From Hyphomicrobiales bacterium (GTDB lineage Bacteria; Pseudomonadota; Alphaproteobacteria; Rhizobiales; Beijerinckiaceae), in contig UCBZ01000064.1 of NCBI GenBank assembly GCA_900470775.1, forward strand, positions 1 through 39,313: a stretch of DNA of 39,313 bases, written 5' to 3'. How positions within the stretch are numbered: position 1 is the first letter of the stretch; each line of letters begins with the position of its first letter. Positions 7,850-16,444 of this stretch are shown here, one piece after another. The translations under genes were made by a program, and so were the position numbers. The notes beneath the pieces are model-generated. The model saw nothing but the letters and a program-made list of their open reading frames with translations. It searched no databases and was not told the origin of the DNA.

Positions 7850-9415
7850 TCATTCCCACTCGATCGTGCCGGGCGGCTTGCTGGTCACGTCGTAGACGAC
7901 GCGGTTGATGCCCTTGACCTCGTTGATGATCCGCGTCGCCGTCCGGCCGAGAAAGGCCATGTCGTAGGGGTAGAAATCCGCCGTCATGCCGTCGACCGAG
8001 GTCACGGCGCGCAGCGCGCAGACATGGTCGTAGGTGCGGTAGTCGCCCATCACGCCGACGGTGCGCACCGGCAGCAGCACGGCGAAGGCCTGCCAGATCA
8101 CGTCGTAGAGGCCGGCCTTGCGGATCTCGTCGAGATAGATCGCATCGGCCTTGCGCAGGATGTCGAGCTTCTCCCTGGTGATCTCGCCGGGGCAGCGGAT
8201 GGCGAGACCGGGCCCCGGGAACGGGTGGCGACCGACGAAGGCCTCGGGCAGCCCGAGCTCGCGGCCGAGCACCCGGACTTCGTCCTTGAACAGCTCGCGC
8301 AGCGGCTCGACGAGCTTCATCTTCATGCGCTCGGGCAGGCCGCCGACATTATGGTGCGACTTGATCGTCACCGATGGCCCGCCCGAGAACGAGACGCTCT
8401 CGATCACGTCGGGGTAAAGCGTGCCCTGGGCGAGGAAGTCGGCGCCGCCGATCTTGGCGGCCTCGGCGTCGAAGACGTCGATGAAGAGCCGGCCGATGGT
8501 CTTGCGCTTGGCTTCCGGGTCCGAGCCGCATTTCGCCAGCTCGGAAAGGAACAGCTCTTCCGCCTCAACATGGACGAGCGGGATGTTGTAGTGGTCGCGG
8601 AACAGGCGCACGACCTCCTCCGCCTCGTTCATCCGCATCAGGCCGTGGTCGACGAAGACGCAGGTGAGCTGGTCGCCGATGGCTTCATGGATCAGCACGG
8701 CGGCCACGGCGGAATCGACGCCGCCCGACAGGCCGCAGATGACGCGACCGCTGCCGACCTGGTCGCGGATCTTCTTCTGCATCTCGGCGCGATAGGCCGA
8801 CATGCTCCAGTCCGGCACGCAGCCGCAGATGTTGACGACGAAGTTGCGCAGAAGCTTGCCGCCATCGGGCGTATGCACGACCTCGGGGTGGAACATCGTC
8901 GAGTAGAAGCGCCTGGTCTCGTCGCTCGCCACCGCATAGGGCGCGTTCTCGGAGGTCGCCTTGACAGTGAAGCCGGCGGGGAGCTGCGTGACGCGGTCGC
9001 CATGGCTCATCCAGACGGGGTAGCGACCACCCTCCTCCCAGACGCCCTCGAACAGCGCCGAGGGCGTGACGATCTCGACATCGGCGCGGCCGAACTCGGC
9101 GGCATGCCCGCTTTCGACCCGCCCGCCGAGCTGCTCCGCCATGGTCTGCTGGCCATAGCAGATGCCCAGCACCGGCAGCCCGGTCGAGAAGACCTCCTGC
9201 GGTGCGCGCGGCGAACCCTCGTCAGGCACCGAGGCCGGCCCGCCCGAGAAGATCACGCCCTTGGGGTTCAGCCGCTGGAAGGCCTCGGAGGCCGACTGGA
9301 ACGGCGCGATCTCGCAATAGACGCCGATCTCGCGGATGCGCCGCGCGATCAGCTGCGTCACCTGCGAGCCGAAATCGATGATGAGGATGGAGTCGTGGTG
9401 CGTTTCGCTCGTCAT
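7850..9415 (-). CDS. guaA: GMP synthase (glutamine-hydrolysing)
   Basis: A 521-residue GMP synthase that converts XMP to GMP with ATP and glutamine. The N-terminal class-I glutamine amidotransferase domain carries the triad C86 (GICYGQQ), H176 and E178 (FHPEV). The ATP-pyrophosphatase P-loop SGGVDS is at 230-235, and the dimerisation domain ends with the family C-terminus PPGTIEWE. Length is normal and the gene is complete. It lies convergent to the fds operon and follows rsmB on the same strand, about 50 bp downstream. Confidence 0.98.
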   Translation of the reverse strand: MTSETHHDSILIIDFGSQVTQLIARRIREIGVYCEIAPFQSASEAFQRLNPKGVIFSGGPASVPDEGSPRAPQEVFSTGLPVLGICYGQQTMAEQLGGRVESGHAAEFGRADVEIVTPSALFEGVWEEGGRYPVWMSHGDRVTQLPAGFTVKATSENAPYAVASDETRRFYSTMFHPEVVHTPDGGKLLRNFVVNICGCVPDWSMSAYRAEMQKKIRDQVGSGRVICGLSGGVDSAVAAVLIHEAIGDQLTCVFVDHGLMRMNEAEEVVRLFRDHYNIPLVHVEAEELFLSELAKCGSDPEAKRKTIGRLFIDVFDAEAAKIGGADFLAQGTLYPDVIESVSFSGGPSVTIKSHHNVGGLPERMKMKLVEPLRELFKDEVRVLGRELGLPEAFVGRHPFPGPGLAIRCPGEITREKLDILRKADAIYLDEIRKAGLYDVIWQAFAVLLPVRTVGVMGDYRTYDHVCALRAVTSVDGMTADFYPYDMAFLGRTATRIINEVKGINRVVYDVTSKPPGTIEWE

Positions 9416-9466
9416 CGCGCTCGGTTAAGCCATCGCGCGATGGCGTGCAACGGCCTGTTTCCTGTG

Positions 9467-10765
9467 TCAGGCCCCGCGTTGGACGCAAGCCAGGTAGAAG
9501 CCATCGGTTCCGGTGCGCCGCGGCGAGAACTGCACGCCATGCATGGTGGCAAAACGAGCCATCAGGCTGAAATCGCCCTCCTCCGAGGCGAGCACCTGCG
9601 CGAGCGGCACGGCGGCGAAGCCAGGCTGGCGCCCAAGGAAGGCGGCGATGGCTGCGTCGTTCTCGTCGGGCAGCACCGAGCAGGTGATGTAGGCGATGCG
9701 GCCACCCGGCTTCACCAGCCTCGCCGCGCGCGCCAGAACCTCGGCCTGGTCCTTGATGCGCTCGGCGAGCGCGCCGGGCCGCACCCGCCATTTGGCATCG
9801 GGGTTGCGCCGCCAGGTGCCCGAGCCGGTGCAGGGAGCATCGACCAGCACGAGATCGGCCTGCCCCTCGATTTCGGCCAGCGGCTCATGGCCGCGCGAGC
9901 GCGGAATCCGGATTTCGACGATGCTCGCTCCCGAGCGCGCCAGCCGCTCATGCAGCGGCGCGAGGCGGCGGGCATCGAGGTCGGTGGCGAAGAGTCGCCC
10001 CTGATTGGCCATCAGCGCCGCCAGCGCCAGCGTCTTGCCGCCGGCGCCGGCGCAGAGGTCGATGACCGTCTGGCCGGGCCTTGCCCCGGCAAGCAGCGTG
10101 ACGAGCTGGGAGCCCTCATCCTGGATCTCGAAGCCGCCGGCGAAGAACGCAGGTTCCGCCTGCAGCGATGGGCCGCGCCCGTCATGGCCGGGCTGGAAGC
10201 GCAGCGCGTCGGGCGACCAGGCTCCGGTCTCCGGCCCAGCATGGGCGAGATCGGTCATCAGTGCCGCGCGCGTCGTCTTGAGCCGGTTGGCGCGGATGTC
10301 GATCGGGGCGCGGCCGCTCAGGGCTTCGCCTTCCGCGACAGCCTCGGCTCCGAAAGCCGCTGCAAAAGCCGGCCAGAGCCAGTCCGGCACGTCGGCACGA
10401 ACCCAGTCGGGAGCGCCGTCGAGCGAGAGCGCGACCAGCCGGTCGACCTCCTCGCCTTCGAGTGGCGCGGGGGCGTGGTTTTCGCCGGAGCAGAGCGAGG
10501 CGATGTCCTCCAGCCCAAGGCCGCGCAACCGCGCCAGCATGCCGAGCACGAGCGCACGCGGCGTCTCGGAGCCCATGACGTAGCTGCTGGAAGCCTTACG
10601 GCGCAGCGCGTCATAGACCAGCGAAGCGATCGCAGCGCGGTCCTTCGAGCCGGCGAAGCGGCGCGACAGGCCCCAATCCTTGAGCGCATCCGAAGCCGGG
10701 CGACGGCGCGAGATGATATCGTCCAGCACCTCGATGGCAGCGCTGATGCGGGCGGCAGGCGTCAT
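9467..10765 (-). CDS. rsmB: RsmB/NOP-family 16S rRNA (cytosine-C5) methyltransferase
   Basis: A 432-residue RsmB-type RNA m5C methyltransferase. An N-terminal NusB-like helical region is followed by the SAM-binding fold with DLCAGAGGKT at about 236-245, the catalytic-loop cysteine in DAPCTGSGTWRRNPD (C312) and the nucleophile in ITCSVLPDEN (C362). Both cysteines of the two-cysteine mechanism are present. The frame stays open to 10819, but MTPAARISAAIEVLDDI at 10765 is the family-like start. Whether it targets C967 specifically is assumed from the family. Confidence 0.92.
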   Translation of the reverse strand: MTPAARISAAIEVLDDIISRRRPASDALKDWGLSRRFAGSKDRAAIASLVYDALRRKASSSYVMGSETPRALVLGMLARLRGLGLEDIASLCSGENHAPAPLEGEEVDRLVALSLDGAPDWVRADVPDWLWPAFAAAFGAEAVAEGEALSGRAPIDIRANRLKTTRAALMTDLAHAGPETGAWSPDALRFQPGHDGRGPSLQAEPAFFAGGFEIQDEGSQLVTLLAGARPGQTVIDLCAGAGGKTLALAALMANQGRLFATDLDARRLAPLHERLARSGASIVEIRIPRSRGHEPLAEIEGQADLVLVDAPCTGSGTWRRNPDAKWRVRPGALAERIKDQAEVLARAARLVKPGGRIAYITCSVLPDENDAAIAAFLGRQPGFAAVPLAQVLASEEGDFSLMARFATMHGVQFSPRRTGTDGFYLACVQRGA

Positions 10766-10945
10766 GGTGCAGATTCCGGGACCGAACGCTCGTCGATGAA
10801 TCGACGATGATACGGCCAATATCGAGATTGGACGATTTCAAGCATGACGCATGATCATGGCGCGCCCAACGACATACTCTTGACGCGGTCCTTCCACAGG
10901 CTGAAACACGAGGCAACTGCCTCTTGCAACAAAAGGTCCCGATCC

Positions 10946-11092
10946 ATGCAGCGCGCCAGCCATCTCGTTCTCGCTTCCCTCCTCGCGCTCGCGCTTGCCG
11001 CCTGCGCCACGCAGCCTGCTCCCGACCTGACCCCGCCGCCCGGCAAGCGCCTCGACGCCAAGACCACGCTCGAGAACGCGCCGCGCCGCTAA
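10946..11092 (+). CDS. Small lipoprotein
   Basis: A 48-residue protein with a charged N-terminus, a hydrophobic stretch (HLVLASLLALALA) and a lipobox LAAC, so Cys at about residue 18 would be lipidated. The mature part is short and proline-rich. It resembles small outer-membrane lipoproteins such as LptM (YifL), but the match is by character only. The start at 10946 is preferred over an in-frame ATG at 10844 because the signal peptide begins there. Confidence 0.7.
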   Translation: MQRASHLVLASLLALALAACATQPAPDLTPPPGKRLDAKTTLENAPRR

Positions 11093-11204
11093 GACTTCGC
11101 CTCCTCGCCAGACAGGCTGCGGGGAGGCGCTTCAGGCATTCAACCGCCTGTCACATCACCCGACCAAGGTCGCGCCGGAAACGACGCGACCAAGGATCGA
11201 TGCC

Positions 11205-12371
11205 ATGATGACGAAGACCCTGATCTCCGCCGGCCTTGCGGCCTGCCTCGGCCTCGCGACGCCCCAGGCTGCGCTGGCTCAATCCGCTACGCCGACGCTG
11301 TCGGGACAGAAGCCGCTGATCGTCGGCCATCGCGGCGCCAGCGGCTATCGCCCCGAGCACACGCTGGAATCCTACAAGCTCGCGATCGAACAGGGGGCCG
11401 ATTTCATCGAGCCCGACCTCGTCGCGACCAAGGATGGCGTCCTCATCGCCCGGCACGAGCCGGTCATGAGCGGCACGACCGACATCGCGACCCGCCCGGA
11501 ATTCGCCAGCCGAAAGACCACGCGCAAGCTTGACGGCGTCGAGACAACCGACTGGTTCGCCGGCGATTTCACCCTGGCCGAGATCAAGACGCTAAGGGCC
11601 AAGCAGGCCTTCGCCGATCGCGACCAGTCGCATAACGGCAAATACGAGGTCCCGACCCTCCAGGAGATCATTGCCCTCGCCAAGTCGGAGAGCGCCCGCC
11701 TCGGCCGCACCATCGGCCTCTATCCGGAGGTCAAGCATTCGATCTTCCATGCCGCCATCGGCCTGCCGATCGAGGATCGCCTGCTGGACGCGCTCAAGGC
11801 CGCCGGCTGGACCGAGAAGTCGTCGCCCGTCATCATCCAGAGCTTCGAGACGGCCAATCTCAAATACCTCCGCGGCAAGACCCAGGTCCGGCTGTCGCAA
11901 CTGGTTGATGCCGATGACGTCGATAAGGATGGCGACATCGTGCTCGCCGCTCCCTTCGACAAGCCCTATGACTTCGTCGTCACCGGCGACAAGCGCAGCT
12001 TCAAGGATCTGGTCACGGCCGAAGGCCTGAAGGAGGTCGCGACCTATGCCGACATCGTCGCGCCGTGGAAGCCCTATCTCATGGCGGGCAAGCAGGTGCT
12101 CGGCGATGACGGCAAGCCGCAGGATCTCAACAAGGACGGTGCCATCGACGAGCGCGACCGCGTCCTGCTGCCGCCGAGCGATGTCGTGAAGAACGCCCAT
12201 GCGGTGGGGCTCCTGGTCCATAGCTGGACCTTCCGCAGCGAGCCCAAGCGGCTGGCCTCCGATTTCAAGGGCGATCCGGCCGCCGAGTACAAGGCCTATC
12301 TGGCGCTCGGCATCGACGGGTTGTTCTCCGACTTTCCCGATGCGGCCGTGAAGGCGCGCGACGGCAAATAG
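11205..12371 (+). CDS. glpQ: Periplasmic glycerophosphodiester phosphodiesterase
   Basis: A 388-residue GlpQ-type enzyme that hydrolyses glycerophosphodiesters to glycerol-3-phosphate and an alcohol. A Sec signal peptide covers residues 1-25 (cleavage after ALA). Family motifs include VGHRGASGYRPEHT (H42, R43), the metal-binding EPD at 69-71, H84 in ARHEPV, and YPEVKH further on. The C-terminal GIDGLFSDFPD is typical. ATGATG allows a start at 11205 or 11208. A strong terminator follows immediately. Confidence 0.93.
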   Translation: MMTKTLISAGLAACLGLATPQAALAQSATPTLSGQKPLIVGHRGASGYRPEHTLESYKLAIEQGADFIEPDLVATKDGVLIARHEPVMSGTTDIATRPEFASRKTTRKLDGVETTDWFAGDFTLAEIKTLRAKQAFADRDQSHNGKYEVPTLQEIIALAKSESARLGRTIGLYPEVKHSIFHAAIGLPIEDRLLDALKAAGWTEKSSPVIIQSFETANLKYLRGKTQVRLSQLVDADDVDKDGDIVLAAPFDKPYDFVVTGDKRSFKDLVTAEGLKEVATYADIVAPWKPYLMAGKQVLGDDGKPQDLNKDGAIDERDRVLLPPSDVVKNAHAVGLLVHSWTFRSEPKRLASDFKGDPAAEYKAYLALGIDGLFSDFPDAAVKARDGK

Positions 12372-12395
12372 ACCTGTCGAACGACCCATAAAAAA

Positions 12396-12424
12396 GGCCG
12401 TCCCGCGCGAACGGGACGGCCTTT
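12396..12424. terminator. Bidirectional rho-independent terminator
   Basis: A 10-bp perfect GC-rich stem (GGCCGTCCCG/CGGGACGGCC) with a 6-base loop, preceded by A5 and followed by TTT. It lies between convergent genes, so it can serve glpQ on the plus strand and the small secreted-protein gene on the minus strand. Confidence 0.9.
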
Positions 12425-12456
12425 CGATTCGGGCTGTGCCGAACCTGAACCGACGA

Positions 12457-12753
12457 TCAGTCGCAGACGCGCTGCTTGGTCTTGATCACGCCGCGCCGCG
12501 TCTCCTCACGCGTGATGACCGTGCGGCAGCGCTCGCGGTTGCGGTACTCGACGCGACGACGATCGTCGCGGCGATCGTACCGGTCCGAACGCCGCTCGAA
12601 ACCGTCATCGCGGCGAACTTCACGTTCGATGACGCGATCGCGCGGGCCGCGCGTATCGACGCCGACGCCACCGGGACCGACACTGATGGATTGGGCATAA
12701 GCGCCGCCGGTCATCAGCGTTGCAGCGATGAGCGCGGGAATAAGGCGTTTCAT
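12457..12753 (-). CDS. Small Arg-rich secreted protein of unknown function
   Basis: A 98-residue protein with a clear signal peptide (residues 1-20, cleavage after AYA). A glycine-rich linker (SISVGPGGVGV) is followed by a strongly charged Arg/Asp-rich middle, and there are two cysteines in the C-terminal part (ERCRTV and RVCD) that could pair. GAGGAAA precedes the ATG. Similar short periplasmic proteins occur widely in Hyphomicrobiales; the function is unknown. The downstream terminator is shared with glpQ. Confidence 0.75.
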   Translation of the reverse strand: MKRLIPALIAATLMTGGAYAQSISVGPGGVGVDTRGPRDRVIEREVRRDDGFERRSDRYDRRDDRRRVEYRNRERCRTVITREETRRGVIKTKQRVCD

Positions 12754-12874
12754 TTTGTTTCCTCCATTTCGAGAGGAAAACGGCGGCTGACGTGTTTTGT
12801 TCCGCAGCGGCGGCAGCTTGACCGGCTTGACGGAGAGTCGGCGGCGCGATGATCGGGCGCTGTCGCTTATAACA

Positions 12875-12899
12875 GGCGCGCCGGACAGTCCGGCGCGCC
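12875..12899 (-). terminator. Probable terminator downstream of aapP
   Basis: An 11-bp perfect stem (GGCGCGCCGGA/TCCGGCGCGCC) with a 3-base loop, just past the end of the amino-acid transporter operon. On the minus strand it is followed by TGTTATAA, so the U-tract is weak. Confidence 0.6.
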
Positions 12900-12922
12900 C
12901 TTCTGTCCTGTCTAGCCGAGGA

Positions 12923-13726
12923 TCAGTGCAGGATCTGGCTGAGGAAGAGCTTGGTGCGCTCGTGCTGCGGGTTCTTGAAGAACTCGTTGGGCTCGTTCAT
13001 CTCGACGATCTGGCCGGCGTCCATAAAGATGACGCGGTCGGCGACCTGGCGGGCGAAGCCCATCTCGTGGGTGACGCAGAGCATGGTCATGCCCTCGTCG
13101 GCGAGCGAGACCATGGTGTCGAGCACCTCCTTGACCATCTCGGGATCGAGCGCCGAGGTCGGCTCGTCGAACAGCATGATCTTGGGGCTCATGCAGAGCG
13201 AGCGGGCGATGGCGACGCGCTGCTGCTGGCCGCCGGAGAGCTGGCCCGGGTATTTGTGGGCCTGCTCGGGGATCTTGACGCGCTTGAGATAGTGCATGCC
13301 GATCTCTTCGGCATCCTTCTTGGGCATCTTGCGGACCCAGATCGGGGCTAACGTCAGGTTCTCGAGGATCGTCAGATGCGGGAACAGGTTGAAGTGCTGG
13401 AAGACCATGCCGACATCGCGGCGGATCTCGTCGATCTTCTTGAGGTCGTTGGTCAGCTCCGTGCCGTCGACGATGATCGAGCCCTTCTGGTGCTCTTCCA
13501 GCCGGTTGATGCAGCGGATCATCGTCGACTTGCCCGAGCCCGACGGCCCGCAGATCACCAGCTTCTCGCCGCGCGAGACTTTCAGGTTGATGTCGCGCAG
13601 CACGTGGAACTCGCCATACCACTTGTTGACGCCGACCATCTCGACCGCGGTGGCCGTGTTCAGCGAGGTCTGCTTCAAAGCGGCCGGGCGGTCGGAGGTC
13701 TTGAGGTCTGCCATTGCCATGATCAT
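12923..13726 (-). CDS. aapP: Polar amino-acid ABC transporter ATP-binding protein
   Basis: A 267-residue ABC ATPase. Walker A GPSGSGKST (60-68), Q-loop at VFQ (108-110), signature LSGGQQQR (163-170), Walker B IMLFDEP (183-189), and H-loop in VTHEMGF. The PAAT-type motif HFNLFPHLT is present. AAAGGA precedes the ATG at 13726. It energises uptake through AapQ/AapM and is the last gene of the operon. Family assignment is firm; the Aap/Bzt (general L-amino acid) subtype follows from the neighbouring permeases. Confidence 0.95.
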   Translation of the reverse strand: MIMAMADLKTSDRPAALKQTSLNTATAVEMVGVNKWYGEFHVLRDINLKVSRGEKLVICGPSGSGKSTMIRCINRLEEHQKGSIIVDGTELTNDLKKIDEIRRDVGMVFQHFNLFPHLTILENLTLAPIWVRKMPKKDAEEIGMHYLKRVKIPEQAHKYPGQLSGGQQQRVAIARSLCMSPKIMLFDEPTSALDPEMVKEVLDTMVSLADEGMTMLCVTHEMGFARQVADRVIFMDAGQIVEMNEPNEFFKNPQHERTKLFLSQILH

Positions 13727-13734
13727 GGATCCTT

Positions 13735-15114
13735 TCAACGCTTCTGGCCGGCTGCGAGGCGTCTCTCGACCGCGATCGAGTAGCGCGACATGCCCCAGCA
13801 ACACAGGAAATAAAACATCGCGGCGAAGGCATAGCCGGTCGCGCGCGTGGTCGGCGTCGCCCAGGTCGGATCGACCAGGGTCGCCTCGATGGTGCGCAGG
13901 AAGTCGAAGATGCCGACGATGGTAACCAGCGTCGTATCCTTGAACAGCCCGATGAAGGTGTTGACGATGCCCGGGATCACGATGCGCAGCGCCTGTGGCA
14001 GGATGATCAGCCGCATCATCTGCCAGTAGCCCAGGCCGAGCGACATCGCGCCCTCGTACTGGCCCTTCGGCATCGCCTGCAGGCCGCCGCGGATCACCTC
14101 CGCCATATAGGCGGCGGCAAACAGCGCGACGCCGATCAGCGGGCGCAGCAGACGGTCGGGCGAATACTCCTGCGGCACGAACAGCGGCAGCATGGTGTTG
14201 GCCATGAACAGCACGGTGATCAGCGGCACGCCGCGCACGAACTCGATGAAGATCACCGAGAGCAGCTGGATGATCGGCAGCTTTGAGCGCCGCCCCAGCG
14301 CCAGTACCACGCCCAGCGGCAGCGAGAACACGATGCCGACCGCCGCGATCAGGAAGGTCACCATCATGCCGCCCCACAGGCCGGTATCGACCCGCGGCAG
14401 GCCGACCGCTTGGGCCAGCACCGCGATCAGGCCGAAGACGATCATGGCCATCAGGATCAGGCGCTTGGGCCGGTAGAAGCGCTGCCAGGGCGGAGCCGCC
14501 TCCTCGACCGCCAGCAGCGCCGGCCCTGTCCAGAACCGGGCCAGGCTGGGGACGAAGGACAGCACGAGATAGAGCACCGCCAGCCCGAAGGTGAGCAGGA
14601 TCAGGAAGCGCAGGAAGGTCTCGGCGCCGTCGCCGCCGAGCAGCAGCAGATAGGCGCTGATCGGCAGGATCACGAAGAAGAAGAAGGCGCCGACCTTCTT
14701 CAGCGGGGCCCGGTCCCACAGCATCCAGACGACGCCGAGCGCAAACATCGCGAAGACGATGTTGACGCGCCAGCGTTGCGGGATCGGATAGGATCCATAG
14801 ATGAAATACTGGAGGCGGTCGGCGACATAGGCCCAGCAGGCACCGACGGGCCGACCCACCTTCTCGGGCAGGCAGGCGTCGCGGTTGGTGCCGCTCCAGA
14901 CCGCATCGATGAAATAGAAGCGCACCAGATCCGGCACCGCGGTCACCACGATATAGAGGCAGACCAGCGTCATCAGCGAGTTGACCGGCCCGGAGAACAG
15001 GTTGTTCCGGACCCATGCAATGGGACCGGCCACCGAGAGCGGCGCGGCCTCCTGCTGCAGCGTCTCCTTGCGGACGAAGGCGTAGGGTGCGTTTTCGAGC
15101 GTTGCGTCGGTCAT
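13735..15114 (-). CDS. aapM: General L-amino acid ABC transporter permease (AapM/BztC-like)
   Basis: A 459-residue integral membrane protein with several N-terminal hydrophobic segments and the C-terminal permease (BPD_transp_1) domain, whose EAA-like loop reads EVIRGGLQAMPKGQYEGAMS. GLGYWQMMRLIILPQALR follows. The long N-terminal extension before the permease domain is the hallmark of AapM/BztC rather than ordinary HisM-like permeases. It forms the channel with AapQ. It starts 10 bp after the aapQ stop and ends 8 bp before aapP. Confidence 0.93.
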   Translation of the reverse strand: MTDATLENAPYAFVRKETLQQEAAPLSVAGPIAWVRNNLFSGPVNSLMTLVCLYIVVTAVPDLVRFYFIDAVWSGTNRDACLPEKVGRPVGACWAYVADRLQYFIYGSYPIPQRWRVNIVFAMFALGVVWMLWDRAPLKKVGAFFFFVILPISAYLLLLGGDGAETFLRFLILLTFGLAVLYLVLSFVPSLARFWTGPALLAVEEAAPPWQRFYRPKRLILMAMIVFGLIAVLAQAVGLPRVDTGLWGGMMVTFLIAAVGIVFSLPLGVVLALGRRSKLPIIQLLSVIFIEFVRGVPLITVLFMANTMLPLFVPQEYSPDRLLRPLIGVALFAAAYMAEVIRGGLQAMPKGQYEGAMSLGLGYWQMMRLIILPQALRIVIPGIVNTFIGLFKDTTLVTIVGIFDFLRTIEATLVDPTWATPTTRATGYAFAAMFYFLCCWGMSRYSIAVERRLAAGQKR

Positions 15115-15124
15115 CGGGGCGCCC

Positions 15125-16318
15125 TCACCGTTCCACCAGCGCCATGCGCTTGTTGTAGATATTCATGAACAGGGAGGTCACGAGCGAGATAGTGAGATAG
15201 ACCGCCATGGTGATCGCAACGACCTCGAGCGCCTGGCCGGTCTGGTTCAGCACGGTTCCGGTGAAGACCTGGACGAGATCGGGATAGCCGATCGCGACCG
15301 CGAGCGACGAGTTCTTGGTCAGGTTGAGATAGTTCGAGGTCAGCGGCGGGATGATCACGCGCATCGCCTGCGGGATCACGACGAGCTTCAAGGTCGGCCC
15401 GGCACGCAGGCCCAGCGCATTGGCGGCCTCCGTCTGGCCCTTGGAGACCGCCAGGATGCCGGCGCGCACCACTTCGGCGATGAAGCCGGCGGTGTAGGTC
15501 GTGAGGCCGATCAGCAGTGCGACGAATTCGGGATAGATCTGCAGGCCGCCGGTGAGATTGAAGGTGCCCTGCTGCGGCAGGTCGAAGGTGAGCGGCTGTC
15601 CAGCGATGAAATACACCACCAGCGGCAGGCCGATGATCAGCGCGAGCGAGATCGAGCCATTGGGGTACTGCGTGCCGGTGCGCTCCTGCTGCTTCTTCGA
15701 CCAGGTATAGAAGACGATAGCGGCGACGATCGCGACGAAGAAGGCGATCACCACAAACTCGAACGCCGGTGCGAATTGTGGGTTCGGCATGATGATGCCG
15801 CGGTTGTTCAGGAATATGCTGCCCGGCAATGCGATCGAATTGCGCGCACCCGGCAGCGGCTTCAGCACGGCGTTGTACCAAAAGAACAACTGCAGCAGCA
15901 GCGGCAGGTTGCGGATGACCTCGACATAGATCATCGCAAGTTTCGACAGCACCCAGTTGCTCGAAAGCCTGGAGACGCCGACGAAGAAGCCGAGGAAGGT
16001 CGAGAGCACGATGCCGATCGAGGCGACCAGCAGCGTGTTGAGCAGGCCGACATAGAAGGCCTGGCCGTAAGTGCTGCCCGACGCGCTGAACGGGATCAGC
16101 TTCTGGTTGACGTCGAAGCCGGCCGCGTTGTGCCAGAAGCCGAGGCCCGACGCGATCTTCTGCGCCCGCAGGTTCTCGATGGCGTTGGAGGCGGCCGACC
16201 AGATCAGGAAGCCAACCACCGCGATCAGTGCGAACTGGTAGACATAACCCCTGATCCTGGGGTCATAGAACAGCGAGGCTTTTCCCGGCTGCACGGTCTC
16301 GGTCGGAATGGTCGACAC
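15125..16318 (-). CDS. aapQ: General L-amino acid ABC transporter permease (AapQ/BztB-like)
   Basis: A 397-residue permease. It has an N-terminal membrane segment, a periplasmic insertion (about 60-220) and the C-terminal transport domain with EVVRAGILAVSKGQTEAANALG. The insertion is characteristic of AapQ/BztB. The start codon reads GTG at 16318 (then TCG ACC ATT). A GC-rich hairpin separates it from the first upstream binding-protein gene, as is common where the binding protein is made in excess. Confidence 0.93.
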   Translation of the reverse strand: MSTIPTETVQPGKASLFYDPRIRGYVYQFALIAVVGFLIWSAASNAIENLRAQKIASGLGFWHNAAGFDVNQKLIPFSASGSTYGQAFYVGLLNTLLVASIGIVLSTFLGFFVGVSRLSSNWVLSKLAMIYVEVIRNLPLLLQLFFWYNAVLKPLPGARNSIALPGSIFLNNRGIIMPNPQFAPAFEFVVIAFFVAIVAAIVFYTWSKKQQERTGTQYPNGSISLALIIGLPLVVYFIAGQPLTFDLPQQGTFNLTGGLQIYPEFVALLIGLTTYTAGFIAEVVRAGILAVSKGQTEAANALGLRAGPTLKLVVIPQAMRVIIPPLTSNYLNLTKNSSLAVAIGYPDLVQVFTGTVLNQTGQALEVVAITMAVYLTISLVTSLFMNIYNKRMALVER

Positions 16319-16413
16319 CTTTTACGCCCTCTTCGTCGCGTGTTGCGGCCGGCGATCCGACGACGGTCGGTGGACCGCCGCCAGTCGTGCTGTTGTCCGT
16401 GCCGATTAAAGAT

Positions 16414-16438
16414 GGCGCGGCGCGCGAGGCGCCGCGCC
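16414..16438 (-). terminator. Intercistronic hairpin between aapJ and aapQ
   Basis: A 10-bp perfect GC stem (GGCGCGGCGC/GCGCCGCGCC) with a 5-base loop; on the minus strand ATCTTT follows. Its position after a binding-protein gene and before permease genes suggests partial termination or mRNA-end protection, giving more AapJ than permease. Confidence 0.65.
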
Positions 16439-16444
16439 GGCCGA

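Noticed and set aside
7565..10810. 1081-codon plus-strand frame running from the truncated binding-protein gene through guaA and rsmB
   Set aside because: Only the first 75 or so codons resemble a protein family; the remainder is antisense to two certain genes.
12923..15016. 697-codon minus-strand frame that would fuse aapM territory to aapP
   Set aside because: Its first two thirds are an out-of-frame reading of aapM. Separate aapM and aapP genes with normal starts explain the region; no programmed frameshift is needed.
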